From NCBI GenBank assembly GCA_905235775.1, contig CAJOMY010000027.1:1-14509 (forward strand): a stretch of DNA of 14,509 bases, written 5' to 3'. Within the stretch, counting starts at the first letter, position 1. Each line of letters starts with the position of its first letter. Both the position numbers and the translations under genes were made by a program. The DNA comes from an uncultured Bacteroidales bacterium. GTDB lineage: Bacteria > Bacteroidota > Bacteroidia > Bacteroidales > UBA932. A model generated the notes under the pieces. That model did no database searches. It was not told where the DNA came from and saw nothing but the letters and a program-made list of their open reading frames with translations. Positions 1 to 8,373 of the stretch are shown piece after piece.

Positions 1-73
1 TTACTCTGACAACAACTTTTTTCGCACTTCTGCCATCGCCCCTCGACAGGAGGTTAATGCATGGTGAGAGGAT

Positions 74-93
74 GTTGACTTTTTAAAGTGGAC
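74..93. repeat. Imperfect palindrome beside the left-edge promoter
   Basis: The 20 bases GTTGACTTTTTAAAGTGGAC form an inverted repeat: ACTTT/AAAGT pairs perfectly around TT, and the outer arms pair with two mismatches. It sits just downstream of the predicted start of the left-going transcript. It could be an operator or the terminal inverted repeat of an insertion element whose body lies outside the window. No matching second copy is visible here. Confidence 0.35.
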
Positions 94-102
94 TCATTTT
101 TG

Positions 103-133
103 CAAAGTTAAGACTTTCTGCGAATCATCCAAT
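103..133 (-). promoter_or_regulatory. Bacteroidota-type promoter reading left out of the window
   Basis: On the minus strand, TAACTTTG (110-103) matches the Bacteroidota -7 consensus TAnnTTTG exactly. ATTG (133-130), a one-mismatch form of the -33 TTTG element, lies 19 bases upstream. Transcription would begin near position 97 and run left, starting about 40 bases after the stop codon of the DUF4906 gene. It would therefore serve a gene beyond the left edge. The element match is read directly; promoter activity is inferred. Confidence 0.5.
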
Positions 134-149
134 AACTATTTTGTGCGGG

Positions 150-3100
150 TCACCAACTTTGGCTCCCCAGCCACAGATAGTAGCGAATCGAATCGACGTA
201 TCCGACCGTAATCTGGCTCGTGCTGAATACCTTGGAATAGGCCGGGTTCAGACAGGCAGGAATGTTTGCAGAGGAATAACGGTAGATACTGCCATATTCA
301 AAGGAGCCAAACCTGTCCTCGTAGCCGAGGGCTGTCCATGAAGCAACGGCTTCGTCATCCTGGATATTTTTCGTCTTCAAATTCCCGAATCCACCCCAAT
401 TCAGCAGGTAACGCCAGGTCGCCGTGCCGTTGCTGCTGGTTGTTGTTTTGAAAGTCATGTCCCGGGAACTGTTTTCCGTCCAGGCAGACATCCCGGTTTC
501 ACGATACAAGGCGATCGGAACGGTTGCGCCGTTAAAAACAATGTCTCCGTCCAACGGAGAACTGACCGAGTACCGCCCCCGGGCATTGGCCGGCAAAGAA
601 GACCCGCCGGCATAATCGGCATCGAATCCCTTGGCGGGTCTGAGATGGAAATGCTCGCCGAAGTTGACCCCTGCGACCTGAAGGCAGAACTCCCGGCAGG
701 CATGGCTCATCTGTGCACCTTTCCGCGCAAGCAGGTCCGCGTTGCGATGGCCGGTCACGAAGACTTTTCCACTGGCCGGGTTGAATGCATACAGCGCATA
801 GACTGCGGGGAAATACGTAAGCTTGATCGACCTCGACACCACCGTTGAACGATGGTCCCACTTGTTTCCATAGCGGATGGAGAATGTCTGGTCCCCATAA
901 GGGACCAGCAACTCGCCCGGCACGAACTGGCCGTTGTAGGAGGTCACCTGATTGGCCGCATCGTATATCCATTTGAAATGCGTTTCGTCCGTCCACTCAT
1001 ACTCATACACGGGTTCGATGACGTGAGAACCGACGCTATAGGTGATCTTTCCGCCGGAGAAATCGTACGACAGGCGAGAAGTGTCCCCGCCCCGGAATGG
1101 GGCGGAAATATTCATGGCTATCCTGTTCGTGGCGATATTTCCGTCAGCATCCTCCAGCAGCAGAAAATAGTGGCTCTCGTAAGCCGTTCCGCGCAAATGC
1201 CACCCGTTGACCATATCGGATGCATCCGCCCGAATGCTGAGAGCGGACATTCTGGTCGCGGCAACCCAGAATTCCGACGTCTGATCATACAGCCCTGTCA
1301 AAGAATTTGCCTGCAGGACTATGGAGCCCAGCGTCACCTGGTCTTCCTGAGCCTTTGAGCCAATCTTGTCATAGTCAACAGTGAATAAATCATGACCTTC
1401 AACAAGGGTTCTGGCGATATAAATGCAGCTGCTGCCGTCCGTGCCGACGGCATCCATCAGCCACTCCTTTCCGGTCGATACCGGTGTCCCCTTGCCGATA
1501 CGAAAAGCAAGCAACTGCCGATATAAATCATCATCAAAGCTTGTTCTGTCAAGCACTTCGCCACCATCGTAAGACCTGTAAACAGAAGGGAAAGTGAGCT
1601 CGTTCCCGTCCAGGTTCAGAATGACCGGGGCATATCTGGAGCCCTGGTCCACCCGGTTATGCAAAGACGGGATATCGATATTCCAGGGAACCGATGTCCC
1701 GGAAGGCGCCCAGAGGACCAGCTTCGGCTCCGAGATCCGGACGGGGACTTCCATGGAATCGTTCAGGTAGTCTTCCGAGAAGAAGACAATGCTGCCGGTC
1801 TTGGAACTCCAGCCGGTGTGCGAGGGCTGGAAACGATTGGGATAGAAGGCGTAGACGTCCAGGGAGCCGGTGTAGTTCTGCGTGTCGTAGGCGTGGCTGG
1901 AGACATCCAGCACAGGGTTCCCCCGGGCGTCCACGGCACAGCTCGGAAACCCCGCCGTCAGTCCCCCGCCGCTCACGGCCTTCCACTGGCGGTTCTGGTT
2001 CTTCAGCGGATTCGTATGGCCCGCATCCCCGCAACCCTCCTGCACGGCGGCGTATTTGATCCCGCTGCCCGCGAATCCCGACACGCTCACCGTCCGCTTC
2101 TGGCCGATATAGAAATCTTCCGTCAGGGACTTTCCGTCGGTGACGGACACGCTCATGTCGTCGAACAGCCCCACCTGGAAGCTGGTGGTCAGCGTGCCGC
2201 CGGGCAGCAGGGTCAGCGTGAAGGTGCGGGGCGGATCCCCCCTATGGGCGTCGAAGAGCGCGACATTCGTCACCTCCAGTCCCAGGCGGCCGCTTCCCGC
2301 GTCCCAGACCGGCGCGATGCCCCGCGCGGCCAGCCACGCGGCATCGTCGGTACCGGGAATCATCAGATCCCCGTACCAGGCGCAGTCCGACAGGTCCGAG
2401 GGAATGAAATCTGTCGATGTGCTGACTTCCTTGCCGAGCAGCAGGTTGGTCGCCCCCATCGCCCCCTGCGGGTTCATATAGACATACAGCGCACCCGGGC
2501 GGTTTTTCCGGACAGCCAGCATCCGGTTCCCGTTGACCCTGCCTATATCCGTCGAGAACCCGGCGTCTGCCGTGAGTCCGAACAGACGAGCGTCCGTCCA
2601 GTTGTCCAGCCGGACCTGCCAGTCCGGCGCGAAAATGCTTCCCACCCGGAAGGACAGGGAGATTCCATACTCCCGGCCGCGCTCCAGGTCGAAATTCGAA
2701 CTGTTGTCCTGCCCGAGATAGAAGCGGTACGTCACGTCTCCCCCGTAGCCGCCGGCAGCCGGATTCAGGCACCCGGCGAACTCCACATAAGTCAGGAAAG
2801 GTTCGACGGCGGAGAGGCCGCTCGCGAGCAGGACCTCGCGGGTCTTCCGGCGGCTGTCCGCATTGCCGGGCAGCAGGGTTCCCTGCATGTTCTCGGGAAC
2901 ATAGAAACTGAAGGACGTGACGGATGCGTTGGCGGGGCCCATGTCCGGATCATAGTCGCTCTGCGACAGGACATCGGCGGCCGCCAGCGCCCGCTGAGGG
3001 ACCTCGGAGAACGGCTGCAGGCGCGCATTCGCCTGACGCAGATAGAGGTGGGAATTCAGGAAGAACTCCGGATGGGCTCCGTTGCCGTCGAAAGCGGAAT

Positions 3101-3737
3101 GGTCAATCCGGACGGTCACCTTGCTGAACAGGCGGCGGCATCTGTCGGCATCGGGTATCCCCTGCCCGGCGGCAATCCGGGCCTGCGTATTGACGTTCTT
3201 CCGGATCAGCGCGTACGGGATGCCGCAGGCGGCCACGTCCACGAAACTTTCCCGCCGGAAAACCCCGTCCAGGTCGCCCCCGTCCAGGCGATAGGTCATC
3301 GCCTCCAGCGCGCTTTCCTCCAGCGGGAAAGCCGTCCCCAGCGCATCCATCAGGTTGACCACGGCTCCGTCCGACTTGCGGACGGCATTCAGGTTGCCCA
3401 GAATATAGAAGTCGCAGTCTGTCAGCGGAACGCCTATCTTCAGCGGGGCGCCGGATTGATTCTCCAGCTCCTCCTGCCGGAAGAAATGACAGGACTCCAG
3501 TTGCTGCGTGGCGCTGCGGAACACGAGCACGAGTGCGCCGGAGCCGCGGGTCTCGACATCCCGGAGCAGGGACGCCTTGGTCTCCTGCGGATCCCCGGAG
3601 GCGATTGCGATGGACAGCGGCATGTCCGCCCAGCGCTCCTCCCCGGTTTCCGACTCGCCGAAGCGGGTCACCAGGTCGTCCGGACTGCACGCGGCCAGCA
3701 GGGCCAGCATGATGTAAAATAACTTGATTTTCTTCAT
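150..3737 (-). CDS. DUF4906-type lipoprotein, putative fimbrial tip/accessory subunit
   Basis: A 1195-residue secreted lipoprotein and the last gene of the pilus operon. The N-terminus is a lipoprotein signal peptide (hydrophobic residues 5-16, LLAAC box, lipidated Cys17). Residues about 40-390 resemble a fimbrillin/Mfa fold: the motif FYVPENMQG lies at 278-286, and a strand-like DWQVRLDNW segment at 372-380 resembles the end of a fimbrillin domain. The rest (about 390-1195) is rich in Tyr, Trp, Ser and Gly, looks beta-rich, and contains the VRISEPKL and DVYAFYPNRF segments I associate with DUF4906 proteins. I see no von Willebrand MIDAS motif, so it is not an Mfa5-type tip. ATG 3737 is the only start giving a proper signal peptide; it follows the Mfa2-like stop by 5 bases. 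The family call is from memory of its hallmarks. The tip role is inferred from size and last position in the operon. Base composition changes sharply near residue 690. Confidence 0.8.
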   Translation of the reverse strand: MKKIKLFYIMLALLAACSPDDLVTRFGESETGEERWADMPLSIAIASGDPQETKASLLRDVETRGSGALVLVFRSATQQLESCHFFRQEELENQSGAPLKIGVPLTDCDFYILGNLNAVRKSDGAVVNLMDALGTAFPLEESALEAMTYRLDGGDLDGVFRRESFVDVAACGIPYALIRKNVNTQARIAAGQGIPDADRCRRLFSKVTVRIDHSAFDGNGAHPEFFLNSHLYLRQANARLQPFSEVPQRALAAADVLSQSDYDPDMGPANASVTSFSFYVPENMQGTLLPGNADSRRKTREVLLASGLSAVEPFLTYVEFAGCLNPAAGGYGGDVTYRFYLGQDNSSNFDLERGREYGISLSFRVGSIFAPDWQVRLDNWTDARLFGLTADAGFSTDIGRVNGNRMLAVRKNRPGALYVYMNPQGAMGATNLLLGKEVSTSTDFIPSDLSDCAWYGDLMIPGTDDAAWLAARGIAPVWDAGSGRLGLEVTNVALFDAHRGDPPRTFTLTLLPGGTLTTSFQVGLFDDMSVSVTDGKSLTEDFYIGQKRTVSVSGFAGSGIKYAAVQEGCGDAGHTNPLKNQNRQWKAVSGGGLTAGFPSCAVDARGNPVLDVSSHAYDTQNYTGSLDVYAFYPNRFQPSHTGWSSKTGSIVFFSEDYLNDSMEVPVRISEPKLVLWAPSGTSVPWNIDIPSLHNRVDQGSRYAPVILNLDGNELTFPSVYRSYDGGEVLDRTSFDDDLYRQLLAFRIGKGTPVSTGKEWLMDAVGTDGSSCIYIARTLVEGHDLFTVDYDKIGSKAQEDQVTLGSIVLQANSLTGLYDQTSEFWVAATRMSALSIRADASDMVNGWHLRGTAYESHYFLLLEDADGNIATNRIAMNISAPFRGGDTSRLSYDFSGGKITYSVGSHVIEPVYEYEWTDETHFKWIYDAANQVTSYNGQFVPGELLVPYGDQTFSIRYGNKWDHRSTVVSRSIKLTYFPAVYALYAFNPASGKVFVTGHRNADLLARKGAQMSHACREFCLQVAGVNFGEHFHLRPAKGFDADYAGGSSLPANARGRYSVSSPLDGDIVFNGATVPIALYRETGMSAWTENSSRDMTFKTTTSSNGTATWRYLLNWGGFGNLKTKNIQDDEAVASWTALGYEDRFGSFEYGSIYRYSSANIPACLNPAYSKVFSTSQITVGYVDSIRYYLWLGSQSW

Positions 3738-3742
3738 CTTGG

Positions 3743-4573
3743 TCAGATTTCAATGTTTTTGTAATGGTCGTCCCCCACCCAGTCGGACACCTGAATCGTT
3801 ACGCCTGCGTACGTGAAGCCCACTTTCACGGTCACGTCACGCAAGTCGGTGTCCGACCAGTCGTATCCCATCGCCTCGAATCTCGCCCCGAGGTCAATGA
3901 CGTAGTCGGTCCGCCCGGACCGTTCGTCGTCCGGGTCCGGCAGATAGACTTCCAGCTGGAGATCGTTGGACTTCTGGCGCGGAATCACACCGTACCATTC
4001 GCCCCTCGCGTCAGGGCCCACGCAGGCGGAATACTCCCCCTCCAGCGGCTCAAGCGTGTAGATATTCAGGCCCGAGCACGCAGCCCGGATCCGGAAACGC
4101 CACACATAATCGGAAGGCGCAGCCGGGGCTCCGTCGAAAAGGAACTGCACCAGACAGTACTGCTTGTGCGGCTCCGCGTCGATCACATACTCGTCCCGCT
4201 TGGCCGAGAAGGTCTCCCCGTAGGCCCAGAGCCGCCCGGCCGGGCGGCCCTGATATACCCGGACCGCATCCTCGTCGAGGTAATAATTATCCGCAGCGCC
4301 GAGGACCGCCGCACGGGCATATTCCCGGGAACATGCCTGCTGGTATCCCTCGCGAAGGAATGCCAGGAAACTGATGTCTTCCTGTTCGAGCCGGTGGTCG
4401 TCGGAGAACGAAACCTGCCCCTCGTTCATTCCCTGCCGGACGAACCGGTCGGTCAGGACCGTCACATAGACCGGACACTCGAGCCGGTCTTCCTTGACGC
4501 TGCACGCAATCAGGAGCGGGAATGCGACCAGGCCCAGAACGGCGCGTGCGCATTGATGGATGATTCCGGTCAT
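3743..4573 (-). CDS. FimB/Mfa2-family fimbrial anchor lipoprotein
   Basis: A 276-residue lipoprotein. The signal peptide runs over residues 1-23 (hydrophobic FPLLIA) with Cys24 as the lipid site, followed by KEDRLECPVYVTV, a typical Mfa2/FimB beginning. The C-terminal part (TVKVGFTYAGVTIQVSDW) matches the terminal strands of this family. In Porphyromonas, Mfa2 and FimB are outer-membrane anchors that cap fimbrial growth and set fimbrial length; the same role is inferred here. I chose ATG 4573, 11 bases after the fimbrillin stop, because it begins the signal peptide. The frame stays open upstream to 4990, but that part overlaps the fimbrillin gene and is antisignal in character. GGAG lies only 2 bases before the ATG, too close to be a clear ribosome site. 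The order fimbrillin then Mfa2 matches the mfa1-mfa2 and fimA-fimB pairs. Confidence 0.85.
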   Translation of the reverse strand: MTGIIHQCARAVLGLVAFPLLIACSVKEDRLECPVYVTVLTDRFVRQGMNEGQVSFSDDHRLEQEDISFLAFLREGYQQACSREYARAAVLGAADNYYLDEDAVRVYQGRPAGRLWAYGETFSAKRDEYVIDAEPHKQYCLVQFLFDGAPAAPSDYVWRFRIRAACSGLNIYTLEPLEGEYSACVGPDARGEWYGVIPRQKSNDLQLEVYLPDPDDERSGRTDYVIDLGARFEAMGYDWSDTDLRDVTVKVGFTYAGVTIQVSDWVGDDHYKNIEI

Positions 4574-4584
4574 GGCTCCGCTTT

Positions 4585-5691
4585 TCAAATAATCTGTTCG
4601 TAGAGCTGTCCGCTCTCCCAGTCCTGGACGCGGATCACCGGCGTGACCTCGCAGATGGTCACCGGCTTGTTGGGATCCAGCGACCCGGGACGGTGGATGG
4701 TCAGGCGCACGCGATACTGCTTGTTCGATTCGAGCGGGCCCTCTCCCAGCTGGACCGGATAGTAGTATTTCATCCAGCCGGACGGATAGAGGATCGAAGC
4801 CTCCAGGACCAGCAAGGACGCCCGGGGGCACCAGGAAGCATCCTCGCTGACCGCGCAGTTGTTGGGGTAGGTGTAGAACGTGTGCGGGGACTGGTAGATT
4901 CCGCCATGATTGAGAATCTGGCCGCCGAGGGAATCGAAAATCAGCTCCGCCCGCGGGGAAGCCGTCTCGGCGGCAAGCCGGGCGTACCACTGTTCTTCCG
5001 GCAGGGCGGACGGCTCGGAGGTCTCCCCGAAATTGATCCGCCCCGGGACATTGATCAGGTAGCAGCTCTCCAGCCGGAAACCTTCCGCCTTCTGATAGGC
5101 AGGAGCCGTAAAATCAAGTTTCACGCTCTCCAGGATCACGGACGCCGCCAGGCGACGGACGCTGATGCTGACTTCCACCCGCCCCTCGTGCAGGGTGACG
5201 GACGGGTCCAGGTCCGTGCCGGAATGACCGATCATCAGGAGACGGGTCGGGCTGGCGTCCTTCAACTCGTGGGTAAGCGCGAGGAATTCCGACCTCGTCC
5301 GGACGCCGTCCAGGGCGGACGTCCGGTCCGCGGAATCGTTGACGACTGCCCATATCTCCCGCTGTCCGGTGGAACACTTGAGCGTAATGCCATTAAAGCT
5401 TCCGCTGGAATTGTTCAACGGCGTGCTGAAACCTTCGGAAGCGGCAATCTCCAGATTCCCGGCATCTGCGCCGGATCCGGCCCGGAACACGAAGATCTGT
5501 ACATTCTGGATGGTGTTTTCATTCGTGAGGGACTGGGCGCCCACCTTCGTGGCGGGCTCGTCGAGCCGGACGGTCAGCAGCGCCTGACCGGGCGCGGTCC
5601 CGTCCGGTACGACGGGAAAAGATTTGTCGCAGGAAACGGTCAGCAGGGCGCATACGGCCATGCCGGCAAGGAAAGAAAGTGTTTTCATCAT
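4585..5691 (-). CDS. Fimbrillin (FimA/Mfa1-type major pilin), lipoprotein precursor
   Basis: A 368-residue pilin precursor. Residues 1-20 form a lipoprotein signal peptide ending in LLTVSC, with Cys21 as the lipid site (Thr at -3 is less usual). After a linker comes EPATKVGAQSLTNENTIQNV then QIFVF, the characteristic first strands of FimA/Mfa1 pilins. The C-terminus (VTPVIRVQDWESG) is the typical final strand region. In the Porphyromonas system the lipidated precursor crosses the outer membrane, a protease cuts after a basic residue in the N-terminal strand, and subunits then join by strand exchange. Here Arg42 or Lys49 could be the cut site, which is inference. Two ATG codons are adjacent (5691 and 5688); either may be used. 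The gene lies 16 bases after the OmpA-like gene and 11 before the Mfa2-like gene. As the only typical pilin here it probably builds the shaft. Confidence 0.85.
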   Translation of the reverse strand: MMKTLSFLAGMAVCALLTVSCDKSFPVVPDGTAPGQALLTVRLDEPATKVGAQSLTNENTIQNVQIFVFRAGSGADAGNLEIAASEGFSTPLNNSSGSFNGITLKCSTGQREIWAVVNDSADRTSALDGVRTRSEFLALTHELKDASPTRLLMIGHSGTDLDPSVTLHEGRVEVSISVRRLAASVILESVKLDFTAPAYQKAEGFRLESCYLINVPGRINFGETSEPSALPEEQWYARLAAETASPRAELIFDSLGGQILNHGGIYQSPHTFYTYPNNCAVSEDASWCPRASLLVLEASILYPSGWMKYYYPVQLGEGPLESNKQYRVRLTIHRPGSLDPNKPVTICEVTPVIRVQDWESGQLYEQII

Positions 5692-5707
5692 ATTCAAGTT
5701 TTGATTG

Positions 5708-7720
5708 TCAAAATAACAAGTCACCATAATCGTCCTCATCCGGATCCTTGTGCAGGTCATACCGTTTGATGAGGGCGGATATCTCCGGGTCCAGGTTGCC
5801 GCGGCTGATGAAGCTGCGGTCTTCCCGGCAGGAGTTGAGATAATGCTGGACGGCGGCCTGGTCATCACCCTGCCGGGCGTACAGGAGCGCCAGCATATAG
5901 TTCACCCGGGCGGTGCGGGGCAAAGGCTCCAGAATCTCCAGGGCGGACAGGTTGCGGTCCAGCGCCACGCAGGCCACAGCCGTATTGTAGTCATGATACG
6001 GGCCCAGGAAGGCCAGGGCCGCCTGGTAGTCGTGGTCGCGGATGGCTTGCACGCCTTTCATGTAGACGGTGTCCAGCTCCGTCGTGTGGATAGTATCCTT
6101 CACCATGCCCTTGCGATGCAGGGCAAACGAGAAACGGACGGTACGCAGGCGCGGATAATGCGTCTCCAGGACATGCCGGTACCAGGGCTCCCCCCTCATC
6201 CGCCTCTCCCGTTCGTCCGGATCGGCGATGGCGGACAATTCCGCGTAGCGGGCCTTCTGCCCGTCCGTCAGGAGGGTATCGGCAGCCACCAGGGCATCCA
6301 GTTTCGGCCAGTCTTCGCCGCCCGGCCGGGCCAGGAAGGGAATTTCCTTGCGGGCCCGCCCGCTGCCGTGCAAGGTCCCCTCAGACAGGTCGTCCCCCAC
6401 CGTGAGGAACAGGCCGTCCTCCCGCCGCACCGAATCACGCACATACCGGATGTATCGTTCGAAAAAATCGGACGCCGCCCGGGAACGCCTGAGCGTCAGG
6501 GCATTGTTCGCGGCGAGCGATCCCTCCGGCGAGGCGGACGCGGCGATGGTCACGCTGTCCAGCTCGAAAGTGTCGTTCAGCAGCAGGTTGCGCAGATTCT
6601 CCCGGATGAAAGCTATTTCGCGGGCATTGTCGCCCAGTCGCTCGTCGATGTCGGCGCGACCGGTCCGGAAATCGATGTTGCAGACCGTGTTCGCCTCGAC
6701 GTTCCGGGACACGACGACGGTTTGGTAACGTTCCGTTCCGTCCACGAAGGCCGAGACGGAAGAAATGTAGAAGGTCAGCGGATCGCAACGGGGCACCGAA
6801 TAGACCTGCTTCTCCTGCTCGAAAATCTCGCCGGACAGGACCACGTCCACCTTGCGCAGGCGCGGCCGGGTGTTGATCGTCTGCACATAGTTGTACAGGA
6901 AAGCACCGTTGTCGCAGCGGATCACCGTGTCCAGCCGGATGCCGTCCGTCACGATGGGGGCCTTGACGTACTTATTGAACATCCGCTGGCGGTTGGCTTT
7001 CCGCCACTCGTTGCGCCGGCGCAGGAACTTGTTGGTGTAGTGCTCGACCGCTTCCTGCTCCGTCACGCCGAAATAACTCTCGAACACCTCGTCGGAGACG
7101 AAAGTCGTATCCGTCCTGAGGGCGTAAACCTGCGGGATGTTCCTTTCGATGAAGATTTCCAGGTTGCGCAGGTCCACGAACGCGAGCGTATCGTTCACAA
7201 TGCGGGACAGGAAGCGCTCATATTGCTGATATCCACGCAGTTGCGCCTTCCTGTAGTCCACACCCGTGACGACGACATCGTCCAGGCGCAGGCTGTCTTC
7301 CAGCACGAACATGTCGGGATGGAGCCGCAACTGCCAGCGGGAATCCTGCATCTGCGCAGGCACGAGCACCTGAAACTCCAGGTCTATCTTGCCATGCCGC
7401 TCGGCAATGTTGCGGAACCGGGCCGTGACCATCGCGGCATCCAGCATTTCAGCCGCCACCATCTCGCCGCTGCTTTCATCCCGGACGGCCCGCATGAGAA
7501 TCATCTCCCGTCCGTCCAGGTCCGTCACCCGGAGCGTGTCGCGCCGGGGCGTTTTCACATCGGCGTATTCCGGCAGGTAATCCGCCTGCCGGGGAAGCTG
7601 CAGCGAAGCCGTAAGCTGCCGGCGGTACACGTCGTTCGCCTTGCGGCGGGTACCGCAGGCGCCGAGCAGCGCAGCCATCAGCAGGGGCAGCAGCAGACAT
7701 TTCAGTATATTCCGTCCCAT
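5708..7720 (-). CDS. Pilus-operon lipoprotein with OmpA-like domain and C-terminal TPR-like repeats
   Basis: A 670-residue lipoprotein (hydrophobic 5-19, LGAC box, Cys22). Residues about 90-340 are a beta-rich region with many paired charged residues, reminiscent of DUF3868-type pilus-operon proteins (weak resemblance). Residues about 345-425 resemble an OmpA C-terminal domain of the Bacteroidales kind: NIDFRTGRADI, then VTIAASASPEGS, then NNALTLRRSRAASDFF. This fold normally contacts peptidoglycan. Residues about 585-655 look like two or three degenerate TPR helices (ALAFLGPYHDYNTAV, MLALLYARQGDDQAAVQHYL). The likely job is to tie the pilus assembly site to the cell wall or to scaffold other subunits; this is inferred. 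ATG 7720 overlaps the DUF3575 stop by one base (TGATG), a translational-coupling arrangement. Frames upstream of that ATG belong to the DUF3575 gene. Length and the TPR tail exceed the usual DUF3868 protein as I recall it. Confidence 0.7.
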   Translation of the reverse strand: MGRNILKCLLLPLLMAALLGACGTRRKANDVYRRQLTASLQLPRQADYLPEYADVKTPRRDTLRVTDLDGREMILMRAVRDESSGEMVAAEMLDAAMVTARFRNIAERHGKIDLEFQVLVPAQMQDSRWQLRLHPDMFVLEDSLRLDDVVVTGVDYRKAQLRGYQQYERFLSRIVNDTLAFVDLRNLEIFIERNIPQVYALRTDTTFVSDEVFESYFGVTEQEAVEHYTNKFLRRRNEWRKANRQRMFNKYVKAPIVTDGIRLDTVIRCDNGAFLYNYVQTINTRPRLRKVDVVLSGEIFEQEKQVYSVPRCDPLTFYISSVSAFVDGTERYQTVVVSRNVEANTVCNIDFRTGRADIDERLGDNAREIAFIRENLRNLLLNDTFELDSVTIAASASPEGSLAANNALTLRRSRAASDFFERYIRYVRDSVRREDGLFLTVGDDLSEGTLHGSGRARKEIPFLARPGGEDWPKLDALVAADTLLTDGQKARYAELSAIADPDERERRMRGEPWYRHVLETHYPRLRTVRFSFALHRKGMVKDTIHTTELDTVYMKGVQAIRDHDYQAALAFLGPYHDYNTAVACVALDRNLSALEILEPLPRTARVNYMLALLYARQGDDQAAVQHYLNSCREDRSFISRGNLDPEISALIKRYDLHKDPDEDDYGDLLF

Positions 7721-8373
7721 CAGAATATAAATTGAAAGGCGATGCGGACTTCGTCCGGAAGCAGGAAGGCCTTGATCCCCTCTCCCGTGCGCTGCCCGCA
7801 ATACGGGCAGGCATAGGATACATAACGGGTCAGGCCGCCCCATCCGAACAAGCCGAAGTCGACGTTGAACCAGGAGTTGACATGGACGGCGTAACCGGCG
7901 CCGACCGATACGCCGACAGCGTCTCCTTCCTCCGTCTCCGGACCGGTCAGGCCGCCCCGGTTGTATTCCTGATATTGAACTTTGCCGCCTGCCCACCAAC
8001 CGGAATAGGTGTACCAGGGCCACCAGCGGAATCCGGCATAGTAAGCCTGCTGGCGGGACTCGAACTGCGTGTCCTGCCGGTGCCGCCACGTCCAGTTGTT
8101 GTAGCGCGCCCCCAGGTTGAGCGTCCAGTTCCGGTGGACGGCGTAGTGCAGTTCCGCATTGAGCGTGGCCAGAAACAGGTAGTCGGCCAGGTTCTGCGAC
8201 ACGGCCAGGCGGGCCCTGTGCTCCAATTCTTCCGGAGCATGCGGGGCCTGGGCCTGGACGGTCAGGCAGCACGCCGCCAGCAGGACGGACAAGGGAAAGC
8301 GGAGCCGGACCACAGGAGTGAGGCGGTTGCCGGCCCGGCTCCGTTCTCCCGGGATGGCGTCCCTACATTTCAT
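7720..8373 (-). CDS. DUF3575 family outer-membrane beta-barrel protein
   Basis: A 217-residue protein if begun at ATG 8373. A hydrophobic segment (FPLSVLLAACCLTVQAQA) ending near residue 43 is a signal peptide. The mature part has alternating aromatic strands (LNAELHYAVHRNWTLNLGAR, YNNWTW, VGVSVGAGYAV) and ends in the aromatic residue Phe, as outer-membrane barrels do. The segment YACPYCGQ near the C-terminus matches the Cys-x2-Cys-Gly feature typical of DUF3575. These proteins usually open Bacteroidales fimbrial operons; their exact function is unknown, and envelope assembly of the pilus is inferred. The start is uncertain. ATG 8373 lies inside the last codons of ssb (11-base overlap) and gives an unusually long basic n-region. 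GTG at 8313 would give a compact 23-residue signal peptide, but GTG starts are rare in this group. Confidence 0.8.
   Translation of the reverse strand: MKCRDAIPGERSRAGNRLTPVVRLRFPLSVLLAACCLTVQAQAPHAPEELEHRARLAVSQNLADYLFLATLNAELHYAVHRNWTLNLGARYNNWTWRHRQDTQFESRQQAYYAGFRWWPWYTYSGWWAGGKVQYQEYNRGGLTGPETEEGDAVGVSVGAGYAVHVNSWFNVDFGLFGWGGLTRYVSYACPYCGQRTGEGIKAFLLPDEVRIAFQFIF

Larger units (their letters stand above)
1..149. other. Left-edge non-coding stretch downstream of the pilus operon
   Basis: No complete gene is supported here. The stretch looks AT-richer than the pilus genes beside it. It holds a minus-strand promoter-like sequence (103-133) and an imperfect palindrome with a perfect 12-base core, ACTTTTTAAAGT, at 78-89. 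On the minus strand a very short frame starts at ATG 34-36 and stops with TAA at positions 1-3. It would encode only 11 residues (MAEVRKKLLSE) and has no support as a gene. Another minus-strand frame stays open from about position 85 to the window edge but lacks a start codon. The stretch may be the leader of a gene or the end of an insertion element lying to the left; the window does not decide this. Confidence 0.5.

Noticed and set aside
1659..3722. A 687-codon plus-strand frame opposite the DUF4906 gene
   Set aside because: The opposing frame has a lipoprotein signal, fimbrillin-like motifs and a tight operon fit. The plus-strand product is Arg/Gln/Gly-rich with no signal peptide or motif. 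It covers only the GC-rich half, as expected for a composition artefact.
5750..7735. A 661-codon plus-strand frame opposite the OmpA-like lipoprotein gene
   Set aside because: The same shadow pattern: rich in Val, His, Gln and Arg, with no recognisable domain, opposite a gene with a clear lipobox and OmpA-like motif.
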